This document shows, piece after piece, positions 1 to 6,738 of a stretch of 7,869 nucleotides of DNA. A program made the translations under genes and the position numbers. Position 1 is the stretch's first letter; each line of letters begins with the position of its first letter. This stretch comes from JAQTTT01 sp041652755. Lineage in GTDB: Archaea > Nanobdellota > Nanobdellia > Tiddalikarchaeales > Tiddalikarchaeaceae. Where the stretch lies: NCBI GenBank assembly GCA_041652755.1, contig JBAZGS010000023.1, forward strand, positions 1 to 7,869, in the 5' to 3' direction. The notes below the pieces were generated by a model. The model saw only the letters and a list, made by a program, of their open reading frames with translations. It searched no databases and had not been told where the DNA came from.

Positions 1-1
1 T

Positions 2-817
2 AAAAACAGGTTAAGAGAAAATTATAGTTTTGCTAATATTAATTTATTAGGAAAATGCAATGCTGACTGCTATTTTTGCATAGGAAAAGACATAACTTCA
101 GAGTTAAAAGGAAAAAACCAATTAAGCGCTCATTATTCAAAGTGGAAAAACTTTGGCTACTTCCTTAACCAATGCAAAAATAATAATATTAAAAAATTGT
201 ATATAACTGGCCAAACTGCTGACGGCTTGCAGTATAAATACTTGGACGGATTAGTTGATTATTTGCAGGATGATGATTTCTTGGTTGGAGTCAGGACTAA
301 TGGCTACTTAGCTATGGAAAAAATTGACACTATTAAAAAAATGAAAGGAGGAATAGGATACTCCATTCATTCGCTGAAACCTGAAATTAATAAAATAATT
401 ATGGGAAGAAGTGATTTGCCTGATTGGGATTTAATAATCCCCTTAAGCGGAAAAAATATAAGAGTGTCAATTGTATTAAATAGACATAATATTGATGAAT
501 TTTTCCCTTTATGCAAATACATTAGCAAATTTGGCAATGTTAAGTATATACAAATAAGAAGAATATCAACTGACACAAGAGTTCAGGAGCTTATTGAGGA
601 TATAAGACTTTATGAAAAATTTTATGAAAAATTTTCATCGGAAAATGAGCAAACTGGAGAGTTCTTCTTAGCCCAAAAATTTGAGCTCTTCAAAAAAGAG
701 ATAGTTTTTTGGAGAACTGTTGAAACTTCAACTAATTCCCTTAATTATTTCACTGATGGAACCTGCTCTAATGAATACTTTGTTGTTGAAGGCTATTTGA
801 AAAACATGCATAGATAA
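2..817 (+). CDS. Radical SAM domain protein, 5' end outside the window
   Basis: The reading frame is open from base 2 with no ATG, GTG or TTG before the cluster motif, so the gene starts upstream. About 271 residues are visible. Codons at 56-79 encode C-N-A-D-C-Y-F-C, the CX3CX2C motif that binds the [4Fe-4S] cluster used to cleave S-adenosylmethionine. About 42 residues later comes T-G-Q-T-A-D-G (206-226), where most family members carry GGEP. R-T-N-G-Y (293-307) matches the usual TNG strand, and S-I-H-S and Q-I-R-R-I fit later barrel strands. A TTG at 197 would give a 206-residue protein lacking the cluster motif, so I reject it as the start. The tail has one further cysteine (DGTCSNEY) but no clear second cluster domain. 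The stop codon overlaps the TATA-like box of the next gene, and TTTTTCT at 834-840 may help termination. The substrate cannot be told; MoaA-like or peptide-modifying roles are only possibilities. Confidence 0.88.
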   Translation, partial: KNRLRENYSFANINLLGKCNADCYFCIGKDITSELKGKNQLSAHYSKWKNFGYFLNQCKNNNIKKLYITGQTADGLQYKYLDGLVDYLQDDDFLVGVRTNGYLAMEKIDTIKKMKGGIGYSIHSLKPEINKIIMGRSDLPDWDLIIPLSGKNIRVSIVLNRHNIDEFFPLCKYISKFGNVKYIQIRRISTDTRVQELIEDIRLYEKFYEKFSSENEQTGEFFLAQKFELFKKEIVFWRTVETSTNSLNYFTDGTCSNEYFVVEGYLKNMHR

Positions 818-827
818 ATATAAAAAT
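816..827 (+). promoter_or_regulatory. TATA-like box for the MinD-family gene
   Basis: AAATATAAAAAT lies 24-35 bases before the ATG at 851 and overlaps the stop codon of the radical SAM gene. With archaeal initiation about 25 bases downstream of the box, the transcript would begin close to the start codon. No Shine-Dalgarno sequence is visible. The call rests on position and composition in an AT-rich region. Confidence 0.5.
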
Positions 828-850
828 GACTAGTTTTTCTAAAATCTAAT

Positions 851-1621
851 ATGGCTAGAGTAATAGCGGTTGCTAGTGTTAAAGGTGGTGTTGGAAAAAC
901 AACAACTGTTTCAAATTTGGCAACAATTATACAAAAGCTCGGCTATAAAGTCTTGGCAATTGACGCAAATATTACAGGAGCAACTTTAGGGCTACATTTA
1001 GGAACTTCTTCAAGGAATATTTTAACGCTTCATGATGTATTAAAGGGAAATATTTCAATAAAGGAAGCAATTTACAAGCATTCGCTTGGATTTCATGTAT
1101 TGCTTGGCGGAATTTATTTAAATGACTTGGCTAATGTCAGCTTAGTGGGGTTTAAAGACAGATTAGAGGAGATTAAAAAAGACTACGATTTAATACTTAT
1201 TGATTGCGCAGCGGGATTAAACGAGGAGGCTTTGAATGCTATTAATTCAAGCGATGAATTATTATTGATTACAACCCCTGAGTTGCCATCAGTTGCTGAT
1301 GTCTACAAATTAGTTGAATATTCTGAAAATAATTGGATTCCTATCTCAGGTGTTGTTGTAAACAAGGAAAGCAACAGCAAATACAAAGATATTACAATAA
1401 AGGATGTTGAGGAAATTTTAGGCAAAAAAGTCTTAGAGATAATCCCTAAAGAAAACGAAGTTGAAGATAGCGTTAATTTAAAAAAACCTGTTGTGAATAT
1501 CTATCCAAACTCTAAAAGTTCCAAAAGCTTTGAAAGACTGGCTTATTCTTTGGTTGGAAAAGAATTGCCTAAAGAAGTTTCAATGCTTGATAAAATCATT
1601 AACTTATTTAAAAAGCAATAA
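851..1621 (+). CDS. minD: MinD/ParA-family P-loop ATPase with possible membrane-targeting tail
   Basis: A 256-residue protein, the normal size for archaeal MinD. The deviant Walker A motif K-G-G-V-G-K-T-T spans residues 11-18, with signature lysine K11 and phosphate-binding K16. D38-A-N begins the switch I segment and is followed by the MinD-like run A-T-L-G-L-H-L-G. D118 in L-I-L-I-D-C-A-A-G is the Walker B/switch II aspartate. ATPases of this family dimerise on ATP and place cell-division or chromosome-partition machinery. The last 13 residues (244-256, SMLDKIINLFKKQ) could form a short amphipathic helix like the membrane-targeting sequence of bacterial MinD. That favours MinD over Soj/ParA, but it is inference. 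It lies 33 bases after the radical SAM gene and just upstream of smc, apparently with its own promoter. No MinC, MinE or ParB gene is present, so the exact role is open; SegA-like partitioning is an alternative. Confidence 0.9.
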   Translation: MARVIAVASVKGGVGKTTTVSNLATIIQKLGYKVLAIDANITGATLGLHLGTSSRNILTLHDVLKGNISIKEAIYKHSLGFHVLLGGIYLNDLANVSLVGFKDRLEEIKKDYDLILIDCAAGLNEEALNAINSSDELLLITTPELPSVADVYKLVEYSENNWIPISGVVVNKESNSKYKDITIKDVEEILGKKVLEIIPKENEVEDSVNLKKPVVNIYPNSKSSKSFERLAYSLVGKELPKEVSMLDKIINLFKKQ

Positions 1622-1623
1622 GT

Positions 1624-1633
1624 ATTAAAAATA
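1624..1633 (+). promoter_or_regulatory. TATA-like box for smc
   Basis: ATTAAAAATA lies in the short gap after the MinD stop codon, with its centre about 28 bases before the ATG at 1656. That spacing suits a leaderless or nearly leaderless smc transcript, separate from minD. No Shine-Dalgarno sequence precedes the start. Read-through from minD cannot be excluded. Confidence 0.42.
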
Positions 1634-1655
1634 ATCAATTCGTCTTTATTTGATA

Positions 1656-4600
1656 ATGATTAAAATCAAAAAAATAGTTCTTGATAATTTCAAAAGCTTT
1701 GGCGGAAGAACTGAAATCAAGTTCATGGACAAGCTTAATCTTATAATAGGCCCTAATGGCAGCGGAAAAAGCAATGTAAGCGAAGCTATAAGTTTTGTTC
1801 TAGGAATAATGAGCAAGAAAGGATTAAGAACTGAAAAATTGTCACATCTTATTTTTAACGGCGGAAAACACGGAAAGCCTGCAAACTCTGCAAGCGTTAA
1901 AATAGTTTTTTCAAACGAAGACAAGCTTTTCCCTGTTGAGGAAGATTTTGTTGAAATCTCAAGAAAAGTGAACTCTGACGGCAGCAGCGATTATTTAATT
2001 AATGGCAAAAAAACCACAAGAACTGAAATTATAAACATTTTAGACTATGCAGGAATTGACCCTGAAGGATTCAACATGGTAATGCAGGGTAACATTGCAA
2101 AATTCGTTGACATGTCTAGCTCTGAAAGGGCTGAAATAATAAAAAGTATTAGCGGAATCTCAACTTATGAAGAAAAAAAAGAGAAAGCAATAAAGGAACT
2201 TAATCAAGTTAATGAAAAAGTAAAAGAGACAAACATTTTATTAAAAGAAAGGCAAAAGCACTTAGATGAATTAAAGAAAGAAAAAAGGGTTGCTGAACAA
2301 TTCAAATCAACAAAGGATGAATTACGGGAAACAAAAGGAAGATTAGTGTTTAAAAATTTGGATATAAAAAAAAGCGAATTAGTTGATATTGAGGGAAAAA
2401 ATGAAGAGTTAAGGGAGAAAATCAGGAAAAAAACTGAAGAAATAAGCGACTACAACCTTAATATTAAAAAATTGGAAGAAAACATTAGTGAAATAAACAA
2501 GAATTTAGGAATTGCTGGAGCTGAAAAGAAAAAAGATTTAGATGACAAGATTAAGGCAATAAAAGATGAGATTAATCTGCTAGAAACAAACATGAAAAGC
2601 CACACTAATGAGATTGGCAGGATAAAAAACAGGGATGCACAAATCACAATCAATATTAATGAATTCTTAAAAGAGGCTGAAAAAATAAAAGCTGACATTG
2701 AAACTTATAAGCTGGATATTGAAAAAATTAATGGGGAATTAAAAATTTACAAAGCTGATGCCAGCTCAAACAAGGAAATAAGCTATTTTGAAATAAAATC
2801 AAGAATCAATGAGCTGAAAGAGAGCTTAGTTGAAAAGAAATCAAAAAAAGATGAGCTGACTAATAGGGGAGAAGATTTGAACAGGCTTAAGGAATCTCAA
2901 GAGGAGTTGATTTCAAAGAATTCTTTGCTTGAAAGCGTTTATGAAAAGCTGGAATCTGAGATGAATACTAATTCTGAGCTGGCATTAAAGCTTGAGCAGG
3001 CAAACAATAAGTTAAATGACTTGAAAACAAGGCTTGACAGGTTAAACATAAAAAAAGACATAGCAATGCACAGAGGGGGCGGAGGTTTGAAGGAATTAAT
3101 TAATGCTAAAATTGATGGTGTTTATGGAACTGTTGCTGAGCTTTGCAAAGCAGACCCTAGATATGAGCTTCCTATAAGGGTAGCTATGGCTTCAAAATTA
3201 ATGAATGTTGTTGTAAAAGATGAAGACTCTGCGAATAAATGCATTAATTTTTTAAGAAGCAACAAATTAGGCGTAATAACATTTTTGCCTTTGACAAAAA
3301 TAAAAGGCAGCGAGCTCCCTAAAGGATTTAGAATCTTTGAAGGAGTTGTGGAATTTGCAATAAATCTCATAGATTTTGACTTAAAATACAAAAACATTTT
3401 TGAATACGCATTAAGGGACACATTAATTGTTAAGGATATTGAATGCGCAAAAAAAGTTGGAGTGGGCAATGTCAGAATGGTTACCTTATCAGGTGATTTA
3501 ATTGAAAAAAGCGGAAGCATTACTGGAGGTTACAGAACTGATAAGCCCTCTGTAAGCATAAACACGAAAAGCAGCAATGAATCAATTGATACCCTTAGTT
3601 CTGAATTAAATAAGCTTGAAAGCATAAAATCAAGGCTTTCAGCTTCAAAAACAGACAATGATAACAATATCATAAGCTTAAGGGAGAAGAGAGCAAGCCT
3701 TGAAACTGAAATCACTGGACTGAATAAAATAATTGATAATTTAACCTTTAAATGCAAGGGTTTTGACGGAAAAATGCTTGAAAAATTAAGCAATGAAATG
3801 GAATCATTGAATGATGAGCTAACTATTAAGATAGAGCAGGCAAAGGATTATGAAAAAACTTTTAACCCTAACACTTTTGAAAGAACTAAAAAAATTATAA
3901 GCGAATTTGAAAGCAAGCTTAACACTTTAAATGTTAACAAGGGAATAAAATCCTCAAGATTAAAGCAATTAGAAGAGAAGGAAATAGATGCATTAAAAGA
4001 TATTAAGAAGGATTTACAAAAGCAAATAATAACTTTTGAAGCTGAATTGGATGATTTTAAAAACAAGACAGCAAGCAATGAGAAGCAATTAGAAATATTC
4101 TTAGCAGAAGAGCAAGGTTTTGAGAAAAAATTAAGAGAAAATTACAACAAAAGAGATGAGCTTGAAAACTCGCTTAAGGATTCAAAATTAAAAGTTGAAG
4201 AGAATAAAATCTACATAAAAGACTATGAAGACAAAATAAACAATTACAAATTATTGGTTGCTGAAATAAAAGGAAAAATAGAGGGATTAGAGCTTCAATT
4301 CAACGAATACAAAGATTTGGAATTAAAATTACCTAGAAAAGAACCTAACGAATTAGAGCATGATATTTTCATGCTTGAAAAGAAATTAGAGCAATTCGGA
4401 AATGTTAACCTGAAAGCTTTAGAAGTCTTCAAAATAGTTGAAGGAGAATACCAGGAAGTAAAAGACAAGATGGATTTATTAGAAAAAGAAAGCACAAACA
4501 TCATGAATGCAATGAATGAAATAGAGCAAAAAAAGAACAGCACTTTCATGGAAACCTTTAAAGAAATCGAGGAAAATTTCGAAAGAATCTTTTCAATAAT

Positions 4601-4988
4601 GAGCCCTGGAGGCATTGCAAACATGATTCTTGAAGACATGGCAAGCCCAATAGAGGGAGGGGTTGACATAAAGGCAAGGCCGAAAGGCAAAAAATTCTTA
4701 ACACTTAAAAGCATGAGCGGCGGAGAAAAAACAATAACAGCTCTTAGCTTCATTTTTGCAATACAAGAGTACACCCCTGCACCTTTTTACATAATGGATG
4801 AAGTTGAAGCAGCACTAGACAAGGAGAATGCAACGTTGTTTGCAAAATTGTGCAAGCAATACAGCGAGAAAGCTCAGTTCATAGTAATAAGTCATAATGA
4901 CAACGTAATAAGCGAAGCTGATTATTTATATGGTGTCAGCATGGACACTAATGGAATAAGCAAGATAGTGACTCTGAAATTGGATTAA
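1656..4988 (+). CDS. smc: Chromosome segregation protein SMC
   Basis: A complete SMC ATPase of 1110 residues, slightly shorter than the usual 1150-1200. It dimerises through its hinge and folds DNA, normally with a kleisin partner; no scpA or scpB gene lies next to it here. The N-terminal head has Walker A G-P-N-G-S-G-K-S (32-39) and Q-loop Q144 in V-M-Q-G-N. A long coiled coil runs from about 165 to 470. A Gly-rich turn (474-477) leads into the hinge (about 486-625), which ends in S-G-S-I-T-G-G. The second coiled coil runs to about 900-955, with the family's G-N-V-N at 915-918. The C-terminal head has the signature M-S-G-G-E-K (1020-1025), Walker B M-D-E (D1048, E1049), D-loop A-L-D (D1055) and the H-loop histidine H1080. 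In the hinge, the common A-x-G-G-x-L reads A-M-A-S-K-L (510-515). I chose ATG 1656 over the in-frame TTG at 1650 because family members begin close to this point, a few residues before the F-K-S-F segment, and because the TATA spacing fits. Confidence 0.97.
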   Translation: MIKIKKIVLDNFKSFGGRTEIKFMDKLNLIIGPNGSGKSNVSEAISFVLGIMSKKGLRTEKLSHLIFNGGKHGKPANSASVKIVFSNEDKLFPVEEDFVEISRKVNSDGSSDYLINGKKTTRTEIINILDYAGIDPEGFNMVMQGNIAKFVDMSSSERAEIIKSISGISTYEEKKEKAIKELNQVNEKVKETNILLKERQKHLDELKKEKRVAEQFKSTKDELRETKGRLVFKNLDIKKSELVDIEGKNEELREKIRKKTEEISDYNLNIKKLEENISEINKNLGIAGAEKKKDLDDKIKAIKDEINLLETNMKSHTNEIGRIKNRDAQITININEFLKEAEKIKADIETYKLDIEKINGELKIYKADASSNKEISYFEIKSRINELKESLVEKKSKKDELTNRGEDLNRLKESQEELISKNSLLESVYEKLESEMNTNSELALKLEQANNKLNDLKTRLDRLNIKKDIAMHRGGGGLKELINAKIDGVYGTVAELCKADPRYELPIRVAMASKLMNVVVKDEDSANKCINFLRSNKLGVITFLPLTKIKGSELPKGFRIFEGVVEFAINLIDFDLKYKNIFEYALRDTLIVKDIECAKKVGVGNVRMVTLSGDLIEKSGSITGGYRTDKPSVSINTKSSNESIDTLSSELNKLESIKSRLSASKTDNDNNIISLREKRASLETEITGLNKIIDNLTFKCKGFDGKMLEKLSNEMESLNDELTIKIEQAKDYEKTFNPNTFERTKKIISEFESKLNTLNVNKGIKSSRLKQLEEKEIDALKDIKKDLQKQIITFEAELDDFKNKTASNEKQLEIFLAEEQGFEKKLRENYNKRDELENSLKDSKLKVEENKIYIKDYEDKINNYKLLVAEIKGKIEGLELQFNEYKDLELKLPRKEPNELEHDIFMLEKKLEQFGNVNLKALEVFKIVEGEYQEVKDKMDLLEKESTNIMNAMNEIEQKKNSTFMETFKEIEENFERIFSIMSPGGIANMILEDMASPIEGGVDIKARPKGKKFLTLKSMSGGEKTITALSFIFAIQEYTPAPFYIMDEVEAALDKENATLFAKLCKQYSEKAQFIVISHNDNVISEADYLYGVSMDTNGISKIVTLKLD

Positions 4989-5001
4989 TGAACTTGCAAA
5001 A

Positions 5002-5012
5002 CACTTTAAAAT
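5002..5012 (+). promoter_or_regulatory. TATA-like box for the HIT-family gene
   Basis: CACTTTAAAAT, in the 46-base gap after smc, has its centre about 27 bases before the ATG at 5035. The run TTTTT at 5020-5024 just downstream could terminate smc transcripts. There is no Shine-Dalgarno sequence before the start, so a leaderless mRNA is likely. Confidence 0.45.
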
Positions 5013-5034
5013 CTATGTGTTTTTAAATTAATTA

Positions 5035-5502
5035 ATGAACTGCCCATTATGCAACCTTGTTGACAGATTGACTAAATATAATGAAAAAAAGAAGCCTTGG
5101 AAAAGCAGCGTTTCTGGACTGAATTTGGTTGGCGAGCACTATATCTGCAACAAAAAATATGACAAAGGATTCAAAGATGTAGTGTTATACTTGGATGAAG
5201 AGTTTGTATTCGTGCAGTCCATAAGAAACAAAAGCAAAAACAGGGAATTCATTGTTTGCATGCCTTTAAAGCATGTTGAAAAAACTGAATTAAGGTCAAA
5301 AAAATACTGCGAGCTTTTAAGAAGGCTTGATGAATTAATAATTGAATTCATTTCAAAAAATTTCTCTAATGTAGATAAAAATGTGAGAGTTATTGAGAAT
5401 TTCGGAAACTTGGCATCAGTGCCTAATCATGCACATAAACAAATATGTTACTCTAAAACTAACAATCTGTATTTAAAACACAAGCCTATGAAATATGAAT
5501 AA
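5035..5502 (+). CDS. Single-domain HIT superfamily protein, GalT-like (HxHxQ) active site
   Basis: A 155-residue protein. It begins M-N-C-P-L-C, a CX2C pair (C3, C6) typical of zinc-binding HIT/GalT proteins. M-P-L-K-H-V (H80) matches the conserved histidine strand, and N-H-A-H-K-Q (H132, H134, Q136) forms the active site. The HxHxQ form with a preceding N-x-G (E-N-F-G-N-L-A) is the pattern of the galactose-1-phosphate uridylyltransferase and Ap4A phosphorylase branch, which transfers a nucleoside monophosphate through a histidine. Hint and Fhit hydrolases have HxHxH instead. By analogy with GalT, C3, C6, H80 and H132 would hold zinc and H134 would be the nucleophile. GalT has two such domains, so this is half-size and probably dimeric. 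The substrate is unknown. The first ATG after the TATA-like box is used; an earlier ATG at 5014 hits a stop after two sense codons. It ends 2 bases from the end of the convergent gene. Confidence 0.78.
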   Translation: MNCPLCNLVDRLTKYNEKKKPWKSSVSGLNLVGEHYICNKKYDKGFKDVVLYLDEEFVFVQSIRNKSKNREFIVCMPLKHVEKTELRSKKYCELLRRLDELIIEFISKNFSNVDKNVRVIENFGNLASVPNHAHKQICYSKTNNLYLKHKPMKYE

Positions 5503-5504
5503 AA

Positions 5505-6146
5505 TCATATGCTTGTTGAATTAAAAGTTTGAATGTTGCTTATAATATCTTTCGATAATGACAATTCAGGCAGCACTTTAAGCAAGTCAAAAACCTTGAT
5601 TATGCTACCTAAAGGCTTGACATAAAAATCATTCGTTAAAAGGCCAAAAATTACTGTACTGACAGATTTAAGCCCTAAAGAAATAACTTTTAATACATTA
5701 TTATCCTGATTCTTTGACATAACCATCCATTCATTGATTATTTGCTCTAAATTAATAAGCTCTGCGTGAAAATAAACATGATTATTATCAGTGCCTTTTA
5801 GCATATCAGGCTCTAATTTTATGTAAGCAATGCTTGAATTAAAGAAATTTATGCTTCCTGAAAAACATGTTGTTTTATTATAGTAAATCTCAGCGCTAAA
5901 AGTAACATTATCAAAGGTCTTCATAATCATTGCTAAATCTGAATTGTTCAATATTTTTGCATTAAAAACATCCAAGACTTCTTGCGGAAACTCAGTAAGG
6001 TTCATATAACTCATGTTTGAACCGGAGTCATTAAATGAGATAGTCACTCCGCTTAAGTTTGCGCAAAACTCCTTAAAAATAGGAGTGTATGAAAAAGAAG
6101 AGCCAATGAATAATAATGCAATTATTAATAAAAAATGTTTGCCCAT
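5505..6146 (-). CDS. Secreted, sequon-rich protein of unknown function
   Basis: A 213-residue protein I do not recognise. It opens with a short basic stretch and a hydrophobic core (residues 5-15), then S-F-S, which looks like a signal peptide cut near residue 19. No later segment is a convincing transmembrane anchor, so it is probably exported and free or loosely attached. It has nine N-x-S/T sequons (N30, N39, N44, N49, N67, N80, N90, N103, N209), eight of them within residues 30-103. Its asparagine and Ser/Thr content alone would predict roughly three or four. The mature part has two cysteines, C28 and C94, which could form a disulfide. It lies 36 bases downstream of a second secreted-protein gene on the same strand, with its own TATA-like box between them, and it is the only gene here that ends in TGA. 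Its 3' end almost meets the convergent HIT-family gene. A surface role is inferred; no enzymatic motif is visible. Confidence 0.75.
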   Translation of the reverse strand: MGKHFLLIIALLFIGSSFSYTPIFKEFCANLSGVTISFNDSGSNMSYMNLTEFPQEVLDVFNAKILNNSDLAMIMKTFDNVTFSAEIYYNKTTCFSGSINFFNSSIAYIKLEPDMLKGTDNNHVYFHAELINLEQIINEWMVMSKNQDNNVLKVISLGLKSVSTVIFGLLTNDFYVKPLGSIIKVFDLLKVLPELSLSKDIISNIQTFNSTSI

Positions 6147-6165
6147 TAAATATTATTTAATGAGC

Positions 6166-6178
6166 TTTTAATATAAAA
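6166..6178 (-). promoter_or_regulatory. TATA-like box for the downstream secreted-protein gene
   Basis: Read on the minus strand, TTTTATATTAAAA has its centre about 27 bases before the start codon at 6146. It lies just after the stop codon of the upstream secreted-protein gene. The six T residues at 6180-6175 on this strand may also terminate that upstream gene, so terminator and promoter would overlap. Confidence 0.48.
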
Positions 6179-6182
6179 AACT

Positions 6183-6674
6183 TTAGTTAAAAAGCGCCAA
6201 AAACCAGTTAAAAAAACCAGCAATAGCACCAAAGATTTGGCCAAGCATTCCCTTGTTTTCTAAAACAACGTATTCTTTTCCAAGTATTCCATTAATTGCG
6301 CTGACAATTATTTCACCTTTCGCCCCGTTTGAAAAACAAGTAACTGTTTCGGAATCAAGCAAGGATTTAATGCCTTCCATTGAGTTTGAATTAAACAAAG
6401 AACTAAGCAATTGCGAACTCATCTTGCAGGTAATGCTTGAATTAACAATGCCTTCCATTACTTCCGTGCCATTCACTAAAACATTAAGAGTTACTAATTC
6501 TGTTGGGTCAGTCAAGTTAAGCCCAAGATTAAAAGGCAAAACAACCTTCAAATAATCGGAATAAGCAGTAATTACGCTGTTTAAATCAGCAGTCTTATTG
6601 CTTAATAACTCAGCTGAACTGCAAAAAGCAGCACTAATCATTAAAGCCATTAATGGCAAAATTAATAGTTTCAT
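6183..6674 (-). CDS. Secreted protein with hydrophobic C-terminus, function unknown
   Basis: A 163-residue protein. Residues 1-21 look like a signal peptide: M-K, a hydrophobic core, then A-A-F-C-S-S-A. C18 is not in a proper lipobox because the residue before it is Phe, so a lipoprotein is unlikely. The mature region has four sequons (N26, N53, N68, N78) and cysteines C83 and C113 that could pair. Residues about 58-140 alternate strands and a helix (V-T-L-N-V-L-V, then I-T-C-K-M-S-S-Q-L-L-S-S-L-F, then V-T-C-F-S). This order loosely resembles SCP2-like lipid-binding domains, which is a weak guess. The last 21 residues (143-163) carry no charge and are rich in F, L, I and G, so they could insert in or lie on the membrane. 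It comes first in a tandem pair of secreted-protein genes and shares an 84-base divergent promoter region with the DUF362 gene. Confidence 0.72.
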   Translation of the reverse strand: MKLLILPLMALMISAAFCSSAELLSNKTADLNSVITAYSDYLKVVLPFNLGLNLTDPTELVTLNVLVNGTEVMEGIVNSSITCKMSSQLLSSLFNSNSMEGIKSLLDSETVTCFSNGAKGEIIVSAINGILGKEYVVLENKGMLGQIFGAIAGFFNWFLALFN

Positions 6675-6693
6675 GAAATATTATTAATATAGT

Positions 6694-6705
6694 GTTTTAA
6701 AAATT
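6694..6705 (-). promoter_or_regulatory. TATA-like box for the 163-residue secreted protein gene
   Basis: On the minus strand, AATTTTTAAAAC has its centre about 25 bases before the ATG at 6674. It lies in the divergent intergenic region shared with the DUF362 gene. No Shine-Dalgarno sequence is seen. Confidence 0.45.
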
Positions 6706-6720
6706 TAATTATTAATAAAA

Positions 6721-6738
6721 GAAACCTTTAAAAAAAGA
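6721..6738 (+). promoter_or_regulatory. BRE plus TATA-like box for the DUF362 gene
   Basis: GAAAC followed by CTTTAAAAAAAG resembles an archaeal BRE next to a TATA box, centred about 28 bases before the ATG at 6759. The purine-then-A pattern before the T-rich core makes it the best promoter match in the window. An ATG at 6748 is followed directly by TAA, so it is not the start. Confidence 0.52.

Noticed and set aside
197..817. TTG at 197 as the start of the radical SAM protein
   Set aside because: The frame stays open upstream to the window edge and contains the CX3CX2C motif, so the protein must begin further left.
1650..1655. TTG at 1650 as the SMC start
   Set aside because: ATG at 1656 is only two codons on, fits the usual SMC N-terminus and fits the spacing from the TATA-like box better.
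4295..4774. Long minus-strand open frames inside smc, the longest 159 codons
   Set aside because: They are antisense to conserved SMC coding sequence, and their Ser/Phe/Leu-rich composition is what the complement of Lys/Glu-rich coiled coil gives.
4984..5042. ATTAATGAACT occurs both at the smc stop and at the HIT-family start, the first giving a 12-codon ORF
   Set aside because: Eleven AT-rich bases recurring over 47 bases is weak evidence, and the short ORF has no supporting signal; probably chance or a trivial micro-duplication.
6253..6555. A 100-codon open frame on the plus strand opposite the 163-residue secreted protein
   Set aside because: It lies wholly antisense to a gene with a signal peptide and promoter, and shows no domain or promoter of its own.
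6615..6674. Lipoprotein signal (C18) in the 163-residue secreted protein
   Set aside because: The residues before the cysteine are A-A-F, and Phe at the -1 position does not fit a lipobox.
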